Assembly: GCF_017876155.1 (NCBI RefSeq)
Contig: NZ_JAGINP010000030.1
Span: 37,088 to 101,087, forward strand
Origin: Azospirillum rugosum
Lineage (GTDB): Bacteria; Pseudomonadota; Alphaproteobacteria; Azospirillales; Azospirillaceae
Direction: 5' to 3'
DNA length: 64,000 nucleotides
Shown piece after piece: positions 15,714-25,588 of this stretch; the first letter of the stretch is position 1, and each line of letters starts with the position of its first letter. The notes under the pieces are model-generated. The model saw nothing but the letters and a program-made list of their open reading frames with translations, was not told the origin of the DNA and searched no databases. The translations under genes were made by a program, and so were the position numbers.

Positions 15714-16772
15714 TCAGCCGGGCAGCGCTTCTTCGGCCGCGTCGTCGTCCCCGGCCGGCGGTCCGTCCGGCAGTTCCGCGGACTGGAACGGGTTGAAGGG
15801 CGACGGGCTGCCGTCCAGCCGCTGGCGCGGTTCGGCGGCCTGCGCGATCCGCGCGAACATCTCCTTCTGGTCCGTCTCCATCCGCCGGGTCAGGCGCGCG
15901 ATGGTCTCGGACGCCGTCAGCGCCCGGCCGGTGGAGCGGTCATAGAACACATTGCGGTTGCTCTTCGCTGCGGACGGCAACAGGTCCGCCGCCGTCGCCG
16001 TCGGGGACGACTCGGCCGCGCGGATCAGCTTCGCAGCACCCCCCACGCCCATGACGTAGGCGATGCGGCTTTCCGTTTCGGTGACCTTACGGCCCAGCCG
16101 GGACTGCAGACGGTCCCGCCCTTCGGAAAGATAGCGCGCCGCCATGCCCGCGGACAGGTCCACGTCCTGGCGCAGGTCGAGGATTTTGCGCCGCGTCGCC
16201 GGATCCTTGACCGACGGAATGCCGTTGCGGCTCTCGATCGCGCCGGCCAGCTCGCCCTGCCCATAAGCGGCGCCATGCCGGCGGAACAGGTCGAGCCACG
16301 TCCGTTCCAGGAACTGAAAGGGACCGGCGGCCGAGCTGGACCGGTTGCGGGCGGACGGGTTGAGGCCGCTTTCCTGGGTCGCCTGGGCGAGGATCGCGGT
16401 GAAGCTGTGGCCGGACAGGCCCGCCACCTGCTGCGCCGCCAGCACCACGCGCCCGGCAGCGGGGTTGCCCGCCAGGGCGCCGGCCGGCGTGAAGCCCCCG
16501 CCGGCTTCAGGCTTGCGCGCCGGGAACGGCACCCGCGTGCCGTCGGCCAGCTCGATGGGCGCCTCCGGCTTCCGCGCCGGGGCCGCGGGAATCTTCTGCC
16601 CGTTGCCCAGACGCCCCCGCGGCAGGGGCTGCGCGTCGGCCAGCACGTCCCGGAATGAGGCCCGGACCGTCGCCCCGGCCCCGGCGTCGGCCATGGGGTC
16701 GCCCCCGGGCCGGCCGGCGACGTCCGGCTTGCGCTCTGGAATTGGGGCGAAAGGAGGCTGCGCGACCTTCAT
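15714..16772 (-). CDS. lytic transglycosylase-like (SLT fold) protein
   Basis: This 352-residue protein has a low-complexity N-terminus of about 110 residues with several repeats of RKPE and PFPARKPE. A compact SLT-like domain follows at about 110-270. The catalytic glutamate of the fold is likely in AQATQESGLNP, followed by SSSAAGPFQFLERTWL, which resembles the GLMQ/GPFQF step of transglycosylases. There is no signal peptide at the N-terminus. It may act in peptidoglycan remodelling or as part of a secretion apparatus. The C-terminal 80 residues are Pro/Glu-rich. With the kinase next to it, it lies between infA and the phosphatase gene. Confidence 0.7.
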   Translation of the reverse strand: MKVAQPPFAPIPERKPDVAGRPGGDPMADAGAGATVRASFRDVLADAQPLPRGRLGNGQKIPAAPARKPEAPIELADGTRVPFPARKPEAGGGFTPAGALAGNPAAGRVVLAAQQVAGLSGHSFTAILAQATQESGLNPSARNRSSSAAGPFQFLERTWLDLFRRHGAAYGQGELAGAIESRNGIPSVKDPATRRKILDLRQDVDLSAGMAARYLSEGRDRLQSRLGRKVTETESRIAYVMGVGGAAKLIRAAESSPTATAADLLPSAAKSNRNVFYDRSTGRALTASETIARLTRRMETDQKEMFARIAQAAEPRQRLDGSPSPFNPFQSAELPDGPPAGDDDAAEEALPG

Positions 16773-16897
16773 GGAACACCAGCACCGTCAAGGCGGTGCC
16801 GCCGCGGCGCTTCGGAAGGCAAGGACCGGGTCCACGCGATTCGAACGCTCCGGGCGGCGGAATACGACCGTGCCCGTATAGCACACACTCGTTAATA

Positions 16898-19279
<2,382 letters not shown>

Positions 19280-19489
19280 CAGGCGGACAACCTCTTCCAG
19301 GAGCGGCACAGCCTACAGGCCCAGCATGCCCCCTTCGATGATTCACCTCAATACCGCCGCAACCCGGCCGTGAAAATCCATTTCGGCATGGTTACCGGCG
19401 TGTGGCGCGACCATGGCACAGATGCGCCCACCTGTGGATGGGGATCGGCGGCTCCAGCCTGCGCGAAACGCCGCAGCTTTGACACCGCG

Positions 19490-19951
19490 TCAAACCGTCG
19501 GCCCGCGGCTCAGGGGGAAGCGGTCCTTGATCTTGTCCAGAAGCCCGTCGCGGACCTTCCGGTAGGTCTCCATCATGGTCTCGCGGTTGCCATGGATCAG
19601 CGTCGGGTCGAAGGTGTTCCAGAACTCCACGTCGCAGGCCATGGTGCGCGTCATTTCGATGGCGCGGTGCTGCGCCTCCGGCGACAGGGAGACGATCAGG
19701 TCGAAGTTGGTGTCCTCCAGATCCTCGAAGGTCCGGCAGCGGTGACGGGACAGGTCGATGCCCATCTCCTCCATCACCGCGACGGCGAAGGGATCCACCT
19801 CGTCACCCTCGCGCACGCCGACCGAATCGACGTAGACGCGCGCGCCGTGGAAATGGCGCATCATCGCCGCCGCCATCGGCGAGCGGATCATGTTGTAGGT
19901 GCAGGCGAACAACACGCTCGTCACGGGGAGCGGCTGCAGCACCGGGGCCAT
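19490..19951 (-). CDS. low-molecular-weight protein tyrosine phosphatase-like protein
   Basis: This 153-residue protein has the P-loop CTYNMIRS (Cys-X5-Arg-Ser) after strand VTSVLFA, the signature of low-molecular-weight phosphatases and ArsC-like reductases. A likely general-acid Asp is in WNTFDPTL near residue 114, close to the usual DP motif. The gene lies directly after UPF0262 (17-base gap), the arrangement common in Alphaproteobacteria. It may dephosphorylate tyrosine or arginine residues; arsenate reduction is less likely because no ars genes are near. Confidence 0.85.
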   Translation of the reverse strand: MAPVLQPLPVTSVLFACTYNMIRSPMAAAMMRHFHGARVYVDSVGVREGDEVDPFAVAVMEEMGIDLSRHRCRTFEDLEDTNFDLIVSLSPEAQHRAIEMTRTMACDVEFWNTFDPTLIHGNRETMMETYRKVRDGLLDKIKDRFPLSRGPTV

Positions 19952-19967
19952 GCGCCGCCCCGCCCCG

Positions 19968-20450
19968 TCAGCCGCGGATGTGGAGGACGCAGATCAGCGT
20001 GAACAGCCGCCGCGCCGTCTGGAGGTCCATTTCCACCTTCCCGGCCAGCCGTTCGCGCAGCATCTCCGACCCCTCGTTGTGCAAGCCGCGGCGCCCCATG
20101 TCGATCGCCTCGATCTGCGAGGGCGTGGAGCGCTTGATGGCCTGGTAGTAGCTTTCGCAGATCAGGAAATAGTCCTTCACGATCGACCGGAAGCCGGTCA
20201 CGGGAAGGGTGATCTTGTCCAGCGCGCTGTCGTCGTCGCGCCGGACGTCGAAGACCAGCCGGTTGTCCTCGATGGACAGGTGCAGGTGGTAGGGGCCGGA
20301 GTCGGCGTGGTCGCAGGGACAGAACTCGTTGTCCTCCAGCAGGTCGAAGATGGCAACCGCGCGCTCGTGCTCCACCTCCGGCTTGCGCCGGATGACGGTC
20401 TTTTCGTCGAGCGTCACGTGGACGATGCGGCGGTTGCCCTTCGAACTCAC
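19968..20450 (-). CDS. UPF0262 family protein
   Basis: This 160-residue protein belongs to an alphaproteobacterial family of unknown function that almost always follows hisD. Recognisable parts are RRIVHVTLDEKTVIRR, ERAVAIFDLLEDN, PYHLHLSIEDNRLVFDVR and the C-terminal ARRLFTLICVLHIRG. It is soluble, with a mixed alpha/beta pattern. The start is GTG 20450, which overlaps the hisD stop by four bases (GTGA), preceded by a purine-rich GGGGGGAAGG. Translation is therefore coupled to hisD. No function is assigned. Confidence 0.92.
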   Translation of the reverse strand: MSSKGNRRIVHVTLDEKTVIRRKPEVEHERAVAIFDLLEDNEFCPCDHADSGPYHLHLSIEDNRLVFDVRRDDDSALDKITLPVTGFRSIVKDYFLICESYYQAIKRSTPSQIEAIDMGRRGLHNEGSEMLRERLAGKVEMDLQTARRLFTLICVLHIRG

Positions 20451-21754
20451 GCCTTCCCCCCTCCGTTAAGACGCAGCGCCACCGACAGCGCGTGGGCGTC
20501 CAGCCCTTCCGCGCGCGCCAGAGTCACGGCCGCGGGGCCGATGGCCTGCACGCTGGTCGCGTCGCAGGCGACGAAGGTCGTGCGCTTCATGAAGTCCAGC
20601 ACGTTCAGGCCGGAGGAGAAGCGCGCGCTGCGCGCCGTCGGCAGCACGTGGTTCGGCCCGGCGACATAGTCGCCGATGGCCTCCGGCGTGTGGCGGCCGA
20701 GGAAGATGGCCCCGGCATTGCGGACCTTGGCCGCCAGCGCGTCCGGGTCCTCGACGGCCAGCTCCAGATGCTCCGGCGCCAGCCGGTCGACCAGCGCGGG
20801 GGCGTCGGCCAGCAGGTCGCGCACCACGATGATGGCCCCGTGCTCCCGCCAGCTCTCCCCGGCGATGGCCGCGCGGGGCAGCGTCTCCAGGTGCTTGTCC
20901 ACGGCCTTGGCCACCGCGTCGGCGAAATCCTTGTCGTCGGTGATCAGGATCGACTGGGCCGATTCATCGTGCTCCGCCTGCGACAGCAGGTCCATGGCGA
21001 TCCAGGCCGGATCGTTCCTGTTGTCGGCGACCACCAGGATTTCCGACGGGCCGGCGATGCTGTCGATGCCGACCGTGCCGTAGACCAGCCGCTTGGCCGC
21101 CGCCACGTAGGCGTTGCCAGGGCCGACGATCTTGTCCACCGGCGCGATGGTCGCCGTGCCATAGGCCAGCGCCGCCACGGCCTGGGAGCCGCCGATGCGG
21201 TAGATCTCCGTGATGCCGCAGCGCTTGGCGGCGGCCAGCACCAGCGGGTTGATCGCCCCGTCCGGCGTCGGCACCACCATGACGATGCGCTCCACCCCCG
21301 CCACCTTGGCCGGCAGCGCGTTCATCAGGACGGAACTGGGGTAGACCGCGGTGCCGCCGGGCACATACAGGCCGACCGCGCCGACCGCGGTCCAGCGGGC
21401 GCCCAGCCGCACGCCCTGGGCGTCGCGGTAGTCGGTCACCTCCGGCACCTGCAGGCGGTGGAAGCTCTCGATCCGCTCCGCCGCCGTGTCGAGCGCCTGC
21501 AGCAGCGCCGCGTCGCACTGCGCCAACGCCGCGTCCACCTCGTCCTGCGCGATGCGCAGAGTGGCGGGCGTCAGGGTCTGGCGGTCCCAGCGGGCGGTGT
21601 AGTCGATCACAGCGGCGTCGCCGCGCTTGCGCACGTCGTCGATGACATCGGCGACCTTGGACTGCACCTCCTCGCTCGTCTCGCGCTTAGCGTGCAGGAG
21701 CTTCTCGAATTCCTCGGCGAAGCGGGGATCCTGGGCATCAAGCCTGACGGGCAT
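20447..21754 (-). CDS. hisD: histidinol dehydrogenase
   Basis: This 435-residue enzyme carries out the last two oxidations of histidine synthesis, histidinol to histidine, with NAD and zinc. The length is normal. Visible motifs are YVPGGTAVYPSSVLMNALPAK, KIVGPGNAYVAAAKRLVYG (the family signature with GIDSIAGPSEILV after it), LLSQAEHDESAQSILIT with the catalytic Glu/His, and the late GDYVAGPNHVLPT. It overlaps hisG by 17 bases and UPF0262 by four, so hisG-hisD-UPF0262 is one operon. Confidence 0.97.
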   Translation of the reverse strand: MPVRLDAQDPRFAEEFEKLLHAKRETSEEVQSKVADVIDDVRKRGDAAVIDYTARWDRQTLTPATLRIAQDEVDAALAQCDAALLQALDTAAERIESFHRLQVPEVTDYRDAQGVRLGARWTAVGAVGLYVPGGTAVYPSSVLMNALPAKVAGVERIVMVVPTPDGAINPLVLAAAKRCGITEIYRIGGSQAVAALAYGTATIAPVDKIVGPGNAYVAAAKRLVYGTVGIDSIAGPSEILVVADNRNDPAWIAMDLLSQAEHDESAQSILITDDKDFADAVAKAVDKHLETLPRAAIAGESWREHGAIIVVRDLLADAPALVDRLAPEHLELAVEDPDALAAKVRNAGAIFLGRHTPEAIGDYVAGPNHVLPTARSARFSSGLNVLDFMKRTTFVACDATSVQAIGPAAVTLARAEGLDAHALSVALRLNGGGKA

Positions 21755-22463
21755 TCACGGCCTCCCGGAAGCGTTCGATCCAGCGGGAAATTTCCTCGGG
21801 CCGCGTCTTGAAGGCGGCCCGGTTGACGATCAGGCGGGAGGTGACGTCCGCGATGTGCTCGATCTCCACCAGCCCGTTCGCTTTCAGCGTCGAGCCGGTG
21901 GACACGAGATCCACGATGCGGCGGCACAGGCCGAGCGTCGGGGCAAGCTCCATCGCGCCGTTCAGTTTCACGCACTCCGCCTGCACGCCCCGCGCGGCGA
22001 AATGCCGTTTGGTGACCTCCGGGTATTTGGTCGCGACGCGCACGTGACTCCAACGCGACGGATCGTCGCTCTCCCCCAGCGCGGCGGGCTCGGCCACCGA
22101 CAGGCGGCACTTTCCGATGCCGAGGTCGAGCGGCGCGTAGATCTCCGGATAGTCGAATTCCATCAGCACGTCGTTGCCGGCCACGCCCAGATGGGCGGCG
22201 CCGAAGGCGACGAAGGTCGCCACGTCGAAGGACCGGACGCGGATGATGCTGAGATTCGGCACGTTGGTCGCAAAACGCAGGAGCCGGCTGTCCTCGTTGT
22301 CGAATTCCGCTTCCGGCACGATGCCGGCGTGCGTCAACAACGGGCGCAACTCCTTCAGAATGCGTCCCTTGGGCAGGGCCAGGACCAGCTGGTCGTCGAC
22401 CGCCGGGACATCGACCAATTGGTTGGTGCCCGGCGCGCCAAGAGCACGGGTATCGGCGGACAA
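21738..22463 (-). CDS. hisG: ATP phosphoribosyltransferase, short form
   Basis: This 241-residue enzyme catalyses the first step of histidine synthesis from ATP and PRPP. LALPKGRILKE at the start, SIIRVRSFDVATFVAFGAAHLGVAGNDVLMEF and the PRPP loop VDLVSTGSTLKANGL are family hallmarks. The C-terminal regulatory ACT-like domain is missing, so it is the HisG(S) form that needs a HisZ partner, not found in this window. I choose TTG 22463 because AGGAGAG lies five bases before it; ATG 22505 has no ribosome site and lies in a TGGTATAT stretch that looks like promoter. Confidence 0.92.
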   Translation of the reverse strand: MSADTRALGAPGTNQLVDVPAVDDQLVLALPKGRILKELRPLLTHAGIVPEAEFDNEDSRLLRFATNVPNLSIIRVRSFDVATFVAFGAAHLGVAGNDVLMEFDYPEIYAPLDLGIGKCRLSVAEPAALGESDDPSRWSHVRVATKYPEVTKRHFAARGVQAECVKLNGAMELAPTLGLCRRIVDLVSTGSTLKANGLVEIEHIADVTSRLIVNRAAFKTRPEEISRWIERFREAVNARQA

Positions 22464-22643
22464 AGAACTCTCCTCGGGCTGGACCGCTGCCCGGATATAC
22501 CACATTCCGCGCCGCCGTCACGGTCTTAGGAGACGTATTCCGGCGCATCGCCGACCCGCCGGGGGATCAGGGCGGGCGTTCGGGCGGGGGAACTCAGCCC
22601 GCCGCCCCTGGTTGGATTCGCCTTTCCGGAAAAGGATCCACCC

Positions 22644-22913
22644 ATGGCACAGGACAGCACCAAGCATCCGATCAACCCCCGCGGGCCCCACATCGGCGGT
22701 GATCCGAGCGGCTCGCAAACCCCGGCGCCGAACGCGGACGAAACGCGATCCGACGACGCTCCGACCGGGATCTCGGAACGGCTCCAGGCGGAAAAGGAAG
22801 GCCGCGCCATCAAGGCCACCACGCCGGACGGCAAGCCCTACGCCGACGAGATGGACCCCGATCGGCTGGAGAAGGGACGCGCCAACATCGGAACGCCCGG
22901 CGGTTCCGTCTGA
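22644..22913 (+). CDS. small hydrophilic hypothetical protein
   Basis: This 89-residue protein is not recognised. It is strongly hydrophilic and rich in Pro, Gly, Asp, Glu and Lys, has no membrane segment or signal peptide and is probably largely disordered. AAAAGGA precedes the ATG. Codon use matches the neighbours. It is divergent from hisG and is followed by a perfect 9-bp GC-rich hairpin, so it is probably a single-gene unit. Confidence 0.65.
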   Translation: MAQDSTKHPINPRGPHIGGDPSGSQTPAPNADETRSDDAPTGISERLQAEKEGRAIKATTPDGKPYADEMDPDRLEKGRANIGTPGGSV

Positions 22914-22929
22914 TCCGCCGCGACCGAAA

Positions 22930-22953
22930 CGCCCCCGCCACGCCGCGGGGGCG
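22930..22953 (+). terminator. GC-rich terminator-like hairpin
   Basis: A perfect 9-bp stem (CGCCCCCGC at 22930-22938 with GCGGGGGCG at 22945-22953) follows the 89-residue gene. The T run after it is only three bases, so efficiency is uncertain. Confidence 0.6.
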
Positions 22954-22991
22954 CTTTCACATAACAACTACGTTATTTTGGCGCTTTCACA
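22950..22991. repeat. direct repeat GGCGCTTTCACA with an inverted repeat between the copies
   Basis: The same 12 bases occur at 22950-22961 and 22980-22991, a 30-base period, and between them ATAAC and GTTAT form a short inverted repeat. They end 20 bases upstream of the -35 candidate of the methionine locus, a suitable place for an activator or repressor site. Confidence 0.45.
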
Positions 22992-23011
22992 AAAAATGCG
23001 GAATCTTGCCC

Positions 23012-23041
23012 TTGACGGTAAGCCCACTCGCATCGTAGATA
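23012..23041 (+). promoter_or_regulatory. candidate promoter of the methionine locus
   Basis: TTGACG at 23012-23017 and TAGATA at 23036-23041 are 18 bases apart, placing the start near 23048, about 20 bases before the riboswitch. A short GCCCA-TCG-TGGGC hairpin (23053-23065) would lie at the RNA's 5' end. Confidence 0.5.
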
Positions 23042-23065
23042 AATCCATGGACGCCCATCGTGGGC

Positions 23066-23122
23066 GCCCCGCGGCAATTTGATCGCAGCAGCTTGCGCCG
23101 CGTCACCAAACGCTAAAGCGCC
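23066..23122 (+). promoter_or_regulatory. SAM-II-type riboswitch
   Basis: The segment has the SAM-II layout. Stem P1 is CGCGGC (23070-23075) with GCCGCG (23097-23102), perfect over 6 bp. The loop contains CAATTTGATC and GCTTGC in the usual places, and the 3' single strand ends in CACCAAACGCTAAAGCG, which matches the conserved A-rich strand and GCTAAA element that closes the pseudoknot. SAM-II aptamers bind S-adenosylmethionine and usually switch off methionine genes by hiding the ribosome site. Here the first ribosome site is that of the 27-codon peptide gene at 23162, and metNIQ lies further along the same strand. Confidence 0.75.
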
Positions 23123-23138
23123 ACGATGCCGGTCGTGG
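23121..23138 (+). promoter_or_regulatory. hairpin between riboswitch and first ribosome site
   Basis: CCACGA (23121-23126) pairs perfectly with TCGTGG (23133-23138) around a six-base loop. It starts right at the end of the riboswitch and ends eight bases before AGAAGGAG (23146-23153), so it may be part of the switching platform. Confidence 0.5.
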
Positions 23139-23161
23139 AACTCTGAGAAGGAGTGACCGGA

Positions 23162-23245
23162 ATGACGAAGACGTTCTTCCCCTCCCCCGCCGAACGGATC
23201 GGCACCGTCACGGGCATGTGTTGCGCCGGCCCCTGTGGCCGCTAA
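23162..23245 (+). CDS. 27-residue cysteine-rich peptide under the riboswitch
   Basis: This short gene is preceded by a strong ribosome site, AGAAGGAG, with eight-base spacing. It encodes 27 residues: a Pro/Phe-containing start (MTKTFFPSPAERIG) and the ending GMCCAGPCGR with three cysteines in six residues. It is the first open frame after the SAM-II-like element, so it is the direct candidate target. There is no signal peptide or membrane segment. It could be a regulatory leader whose translation senses cysteine (a Cys-Cys-X3-Cys run near the stop), or a free metal- or thiol-binding peptide. I do not recognise the family. Confidence 0.55.
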   Translation: MTKTFFPSPAERIGTVTGMCCAGPCGR

Positions 23246-23357
23246 GCGCTGTCGTCGCTGAGCGCATCCGCGGCCTGAGTGCCGCCCGTCTCCAGACCAT
23301 CCGATCCGTGCCAAACCCGCGAGCGCCGCGCGCCGCGGGCCGAGGGGAGCTTTTGCC

Positions 23358-23579
23358 ATGAGCCTGTCCAGCAACGCCGCCGCTTACGCCATCGAAGTCC
23401 AGGGCCGGTCCGCCGGCATCGTCGTCGCAGAGCGCGGCGGCTTCACTTTCTTCGTGTCCGACTGGACCTTCAAGGACCTGGACCGCCGCACCTTCCGCAA
23501 CATCGGCCAGGCCGAACGGGCCGCCGCGCAACTGGCGCGGGAGGCGTTCGCCCGCCGCGGGAGGCTGCGCCGCCATTGA
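23358..23579 (+). CDS. 73-residue hypothetical protein
   Basis: This small protein is not recognised. The first 45 residues alternate in a beta pattern (YAIEVQGRSAGIVVAERGGFTFFVSD), followed by a charged helix with many Arg and Ala residues (RNIGQAERAAAQLAREAFARR). It is soluble and basic at the C-terminus. GAGGGGAG stands nine bases before the ATG, which supports translation. It lies between the cysteine-rich peptide and the ligase remnant on the same strand, so it is probably in the methionine transcript. Confidence 0.6.
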   Translation: MSLSSNAAAYAIEVQGRSAGIVVAERGGFTFFVSDWTFKDLDRRTFRNIGQAERAAAQLAREAFARRGRLRRH

Positions 23580-23662
23580 TCGGCAACCCACCCGCCAGTG
23601 TTCTTGCGCAACGCGTTCCCAGCATCCGGCAAAGAAGGCACCATGTCGTGGAAGCGCCGAGA

Positions 23663-23866
23663 AAAGCCGCCCGGAAGCCCGGCGTGGAACGATCGTCAGA
23701 GCACGATATAATTCAGTGGTGCCGGGGGCGCATTGCGCACTACAACGTGCCGCGCACCGTCGTTTTCAGCGACCTGCCGAAAACATCGACCGGAACGATT
23801 CAGAAGACCGTCCTGCGCGACGCAGCCCGCAAACTGGGAACGCGTCGGGAGGCCCAGACCGTATGA
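23663..23866 (+). pseudogene. C-terminal remnant of an acyl-CoA ligase
   Basis: About 67 residues resemble the last part of AMP-forming acyl-CoA ligases: DIIQWCRGRIAHYNVPRTVVF, then DLPKTSTGTIQKTVLRDAARKL. The whole catalytic N-terminal domain is missing. The A10 lysine that adenylates the acid, normally P-x4-G-K, is Thr here (STGTIQK), so the piece cannot be active as a ligase. It has no start codon with a ribosome site in frame. It ends in a four-base ATGA overlap with metN, so a ribosome finishing on it could restart on metN. It may be a relic or a fragment kept as a translational lead-in. Confidence 0.7.
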
Positions 23867-24927
23867 TCACTTTCGAACACCTTCAGAAAACCTACCCCGC
23901 CCGCGGCACCGGCGCACCGGTGCAGGCGCTGGCCGACATCGACCTGACCGTCGAGCGCGGCGAGATCTATGGCATCATCGGCCGTTCCGGCGCCGGCAAG
24001 TCCACGCTGCTGCGCACCGTGAACCTGCTGGAGAAGCCGACCTCCGGCCGCGTGCTGGTCGACGGGGTGGACATGACCTCCCTGTCCGCGCGCGAGCTGC
24101 GCGAGGCGCGGCATTCCATCGGCATGATCTTCCAGCACTTCAACCTGCTGTCCTCGCGCACGGTGTTCGACAACGTCGCCCTGCCGCTGGAGCTGGCCGG
24201 CGTGGGGAAGGCGAAGATCCGCGAGGCGGTGGAGCCGCTGCTTGACCTCGTCGGCCTGACCGACAAGCGCGACCGCTACCCGGCGGAGCTGTCGGGCGGG
24301 CAGAAGCAGCGCGTCGGCATCGCCCGCGCGCTGGCCAGCAAGCCGAAGGTGCTGCTGTCGGACGAGGCGACCTCCGCGCTCGACCCGGAGACGACGACCC
24401 AGATCCTCCACCTGCTGGCCGACATCAACCGGCGGCTGGGCCTGACCATCGTGCTGATCACGCACGAGATCGCGGTCATCAAGGAGATCTGCCACAAGGT
24501 GGCGGTGATGGAAGGCGGCCGCATCATCGAGCAGGGGCCGGTCTTCGACGTCTTCGCCCACCCGAAGCATCCGACAACCCACACCTTCGTGGACCCGGTC
24601 ATCAACCGCGGCATCCCCGACGCGCTGCGCGGGCGGCTGTCGGCGACGGAGGTGCCGGGGTCGAACATGGTGCTGCGCATCACCTTCACGGGCGAGCGCG
24701 CGACCTCCCCCGTCATCAGCGCGATCAGCCGCAAGCTGAACCTGGACCTGAACATCTGGCACGGCCAGATCGACGAGATCCAGGGCGCGCCCTTCGGCAC
24801 GCTGGTGGTGGAGGCCATCGGCAACCCGCAGTCCATCGAGGCGGCGATCAGCCTCCTGAAAGTCAACAAGCTCGGCGTCGAGGTGCTTGGTTATGCTGTC
24901 CCCGGAAATCTACGCGCTGCTGTTTAA
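23863..24927 (+). CDS. metN: methionine ABC transporter ATPase
   Basis: This 354-residue ATPase drives uptake of D- and L-methionine. Walker A GRSGAGKST is near residue 41, the Q-loop is in FQHFNLLSSRTVFDN, the signature LSGGQKQRVGIARAL is near 142, and Walker B is VLLSDEATSALDP near 162. After the core, residues about 265-350 form the NIL domain that binds methionine and inhibits transport when the cell is replete. FQHFNLLSSRTV is specific to MetN. ATG 23863 has CGGGAGG upstream and overlaps the ligase remnant by four bases. metI starts inside its 3' end. Confidence 0.96.
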   Translation: MITFEHLQKTYPARGTGAPVQALADIDLTVERGEIYGIIGRSGAGKSTLLRTVNLLEKPTSGRVLVDGVDMTSLSARELREARHSIGMIFQHFNLLSSRTVFDNVALPLELAGVGKAKIREAVEPLLDLVGLTDKRDRYPAELSGGQKQRVGIARALASKPKVLLSDEATSALDPETTTQILHLLADINRRLGLTIVLITHEIAVIKEICHKVAVMEGGRIIEQGPVFDVFAHPKHPTTHTFVDPVINRGIPDALRGRLSATEVPGSNMVLRITFTGERATSPVISAISRKLNLDLNIWHGQIDEIQGAPFGTLVVEAIGNPQSIEAAISLLKVNKLGVEVLGYAVPGNLRAAV

Positions 24928-25561
24928 GGCGCTGCTCGACACGCTGCAGATGGTGGCGGTGTCGGGCCTCCTGGGCACGGCGCTGGGCCTGCCCATCGGC
25001 GTGCTGCTGGCCGTCACCGGCCGCGGCGAGCTGTTGCAGAACCTGACCTTCAACCGCGTCGTCGGCGCCGTCGTGAACATGACGCGCTCCACCCCCTTCA
25101 TCATCCTGGTGGTGGCGATCATCCCCTTCACGCGGCTGGTCGCCGGCACCTCCATCGGCACCACCGCAGCCATCGTGCCGCTGACGGTCGCCGCCGTGCC
25201 CTTCATCGCCCGCATCGTCGAGGGTGCGGTGCGCGAGGTGGACCGCGGCCTGATCGAGGCGGCGCAGGCCATGGGCGCCACCCCCTTCCAGATCATCGTG
25301 AAGGTCCTGCTGCCGGAGGCGATGCCGGCCATCGCGCTCGGCCTGACCTTGTCGGTGGTCAGCCTGATCGGCTATTCCGCCATGGTCGGCGCGGTCGGCG
25401 GCGGTGGCCTGGGCGACCTCGGCATCCGCTACGGCTACCAGCGCTTCCTGCCGGAGGTGATGCTGGCGGTGGTGGTGGTGCTGATCGTGCTGGTGCAGAT
25501 CGTGCAATCCACGGGCGACTGGATCGCCCGGCGCGTCAACAAGCGAAACCTGAAGTCCTGA
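24893..25561 (+). CDS. metI: methionine ABC transporter permease
   Basis: This 222-residue inner-membrane protein has five helices and the MetI features NMTRSTPFIILVVAIIPFTR and the EAA loop LIEAAQAMGATPFQIIVKVLLPEA, followed by SAMVGAVGGGGLGDLGIRYGYQRF near the end, which is highly typical. ATG 24893 overlaps metN by 35 bases and has GAGGTG upstream. It forms the channel with a MetN dimer. Confidence 0.96.
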   Translation: MLSPEIYALLFKALLDTLQMVAVSGLLGTALGLPIGVLLAVTGRGELLQNLTFNRVVGAVVNMTRSTPFIILVVAIIPFTRLVAGTSIGTTAAIVPLTVAAVPFIARIVEGAVREVDRGLIEAAQAMGATPFQIIVKVLLPEAMPAIALGLTLSVVSLIGYSAMVGAVGGGGLGDLGIRYGYQRFLPEVMLAVVVVLIVLVQIVQSTGDWIARRVNKRNLKS

Positions 25562-25588
25562 GCCCAAAATAATTCTGAGGAGTTGGAG

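Noticed and set aside
19490..19951. Arsenate reductase
   Set aside because: The P-loop fits low-molecular-weight phosphatases as well, and no ars genes are present; the position after UPF0262 is the usual one for the phosphatase-like protein.
23643..23711. 22-codon frame with an AAGAAGG site upstream (MSWKRREKPPG start)
   Set aside because: It lies in another frame over the ligase remnant, has no recognisable feature and is too short to support; kept only as a possibility.
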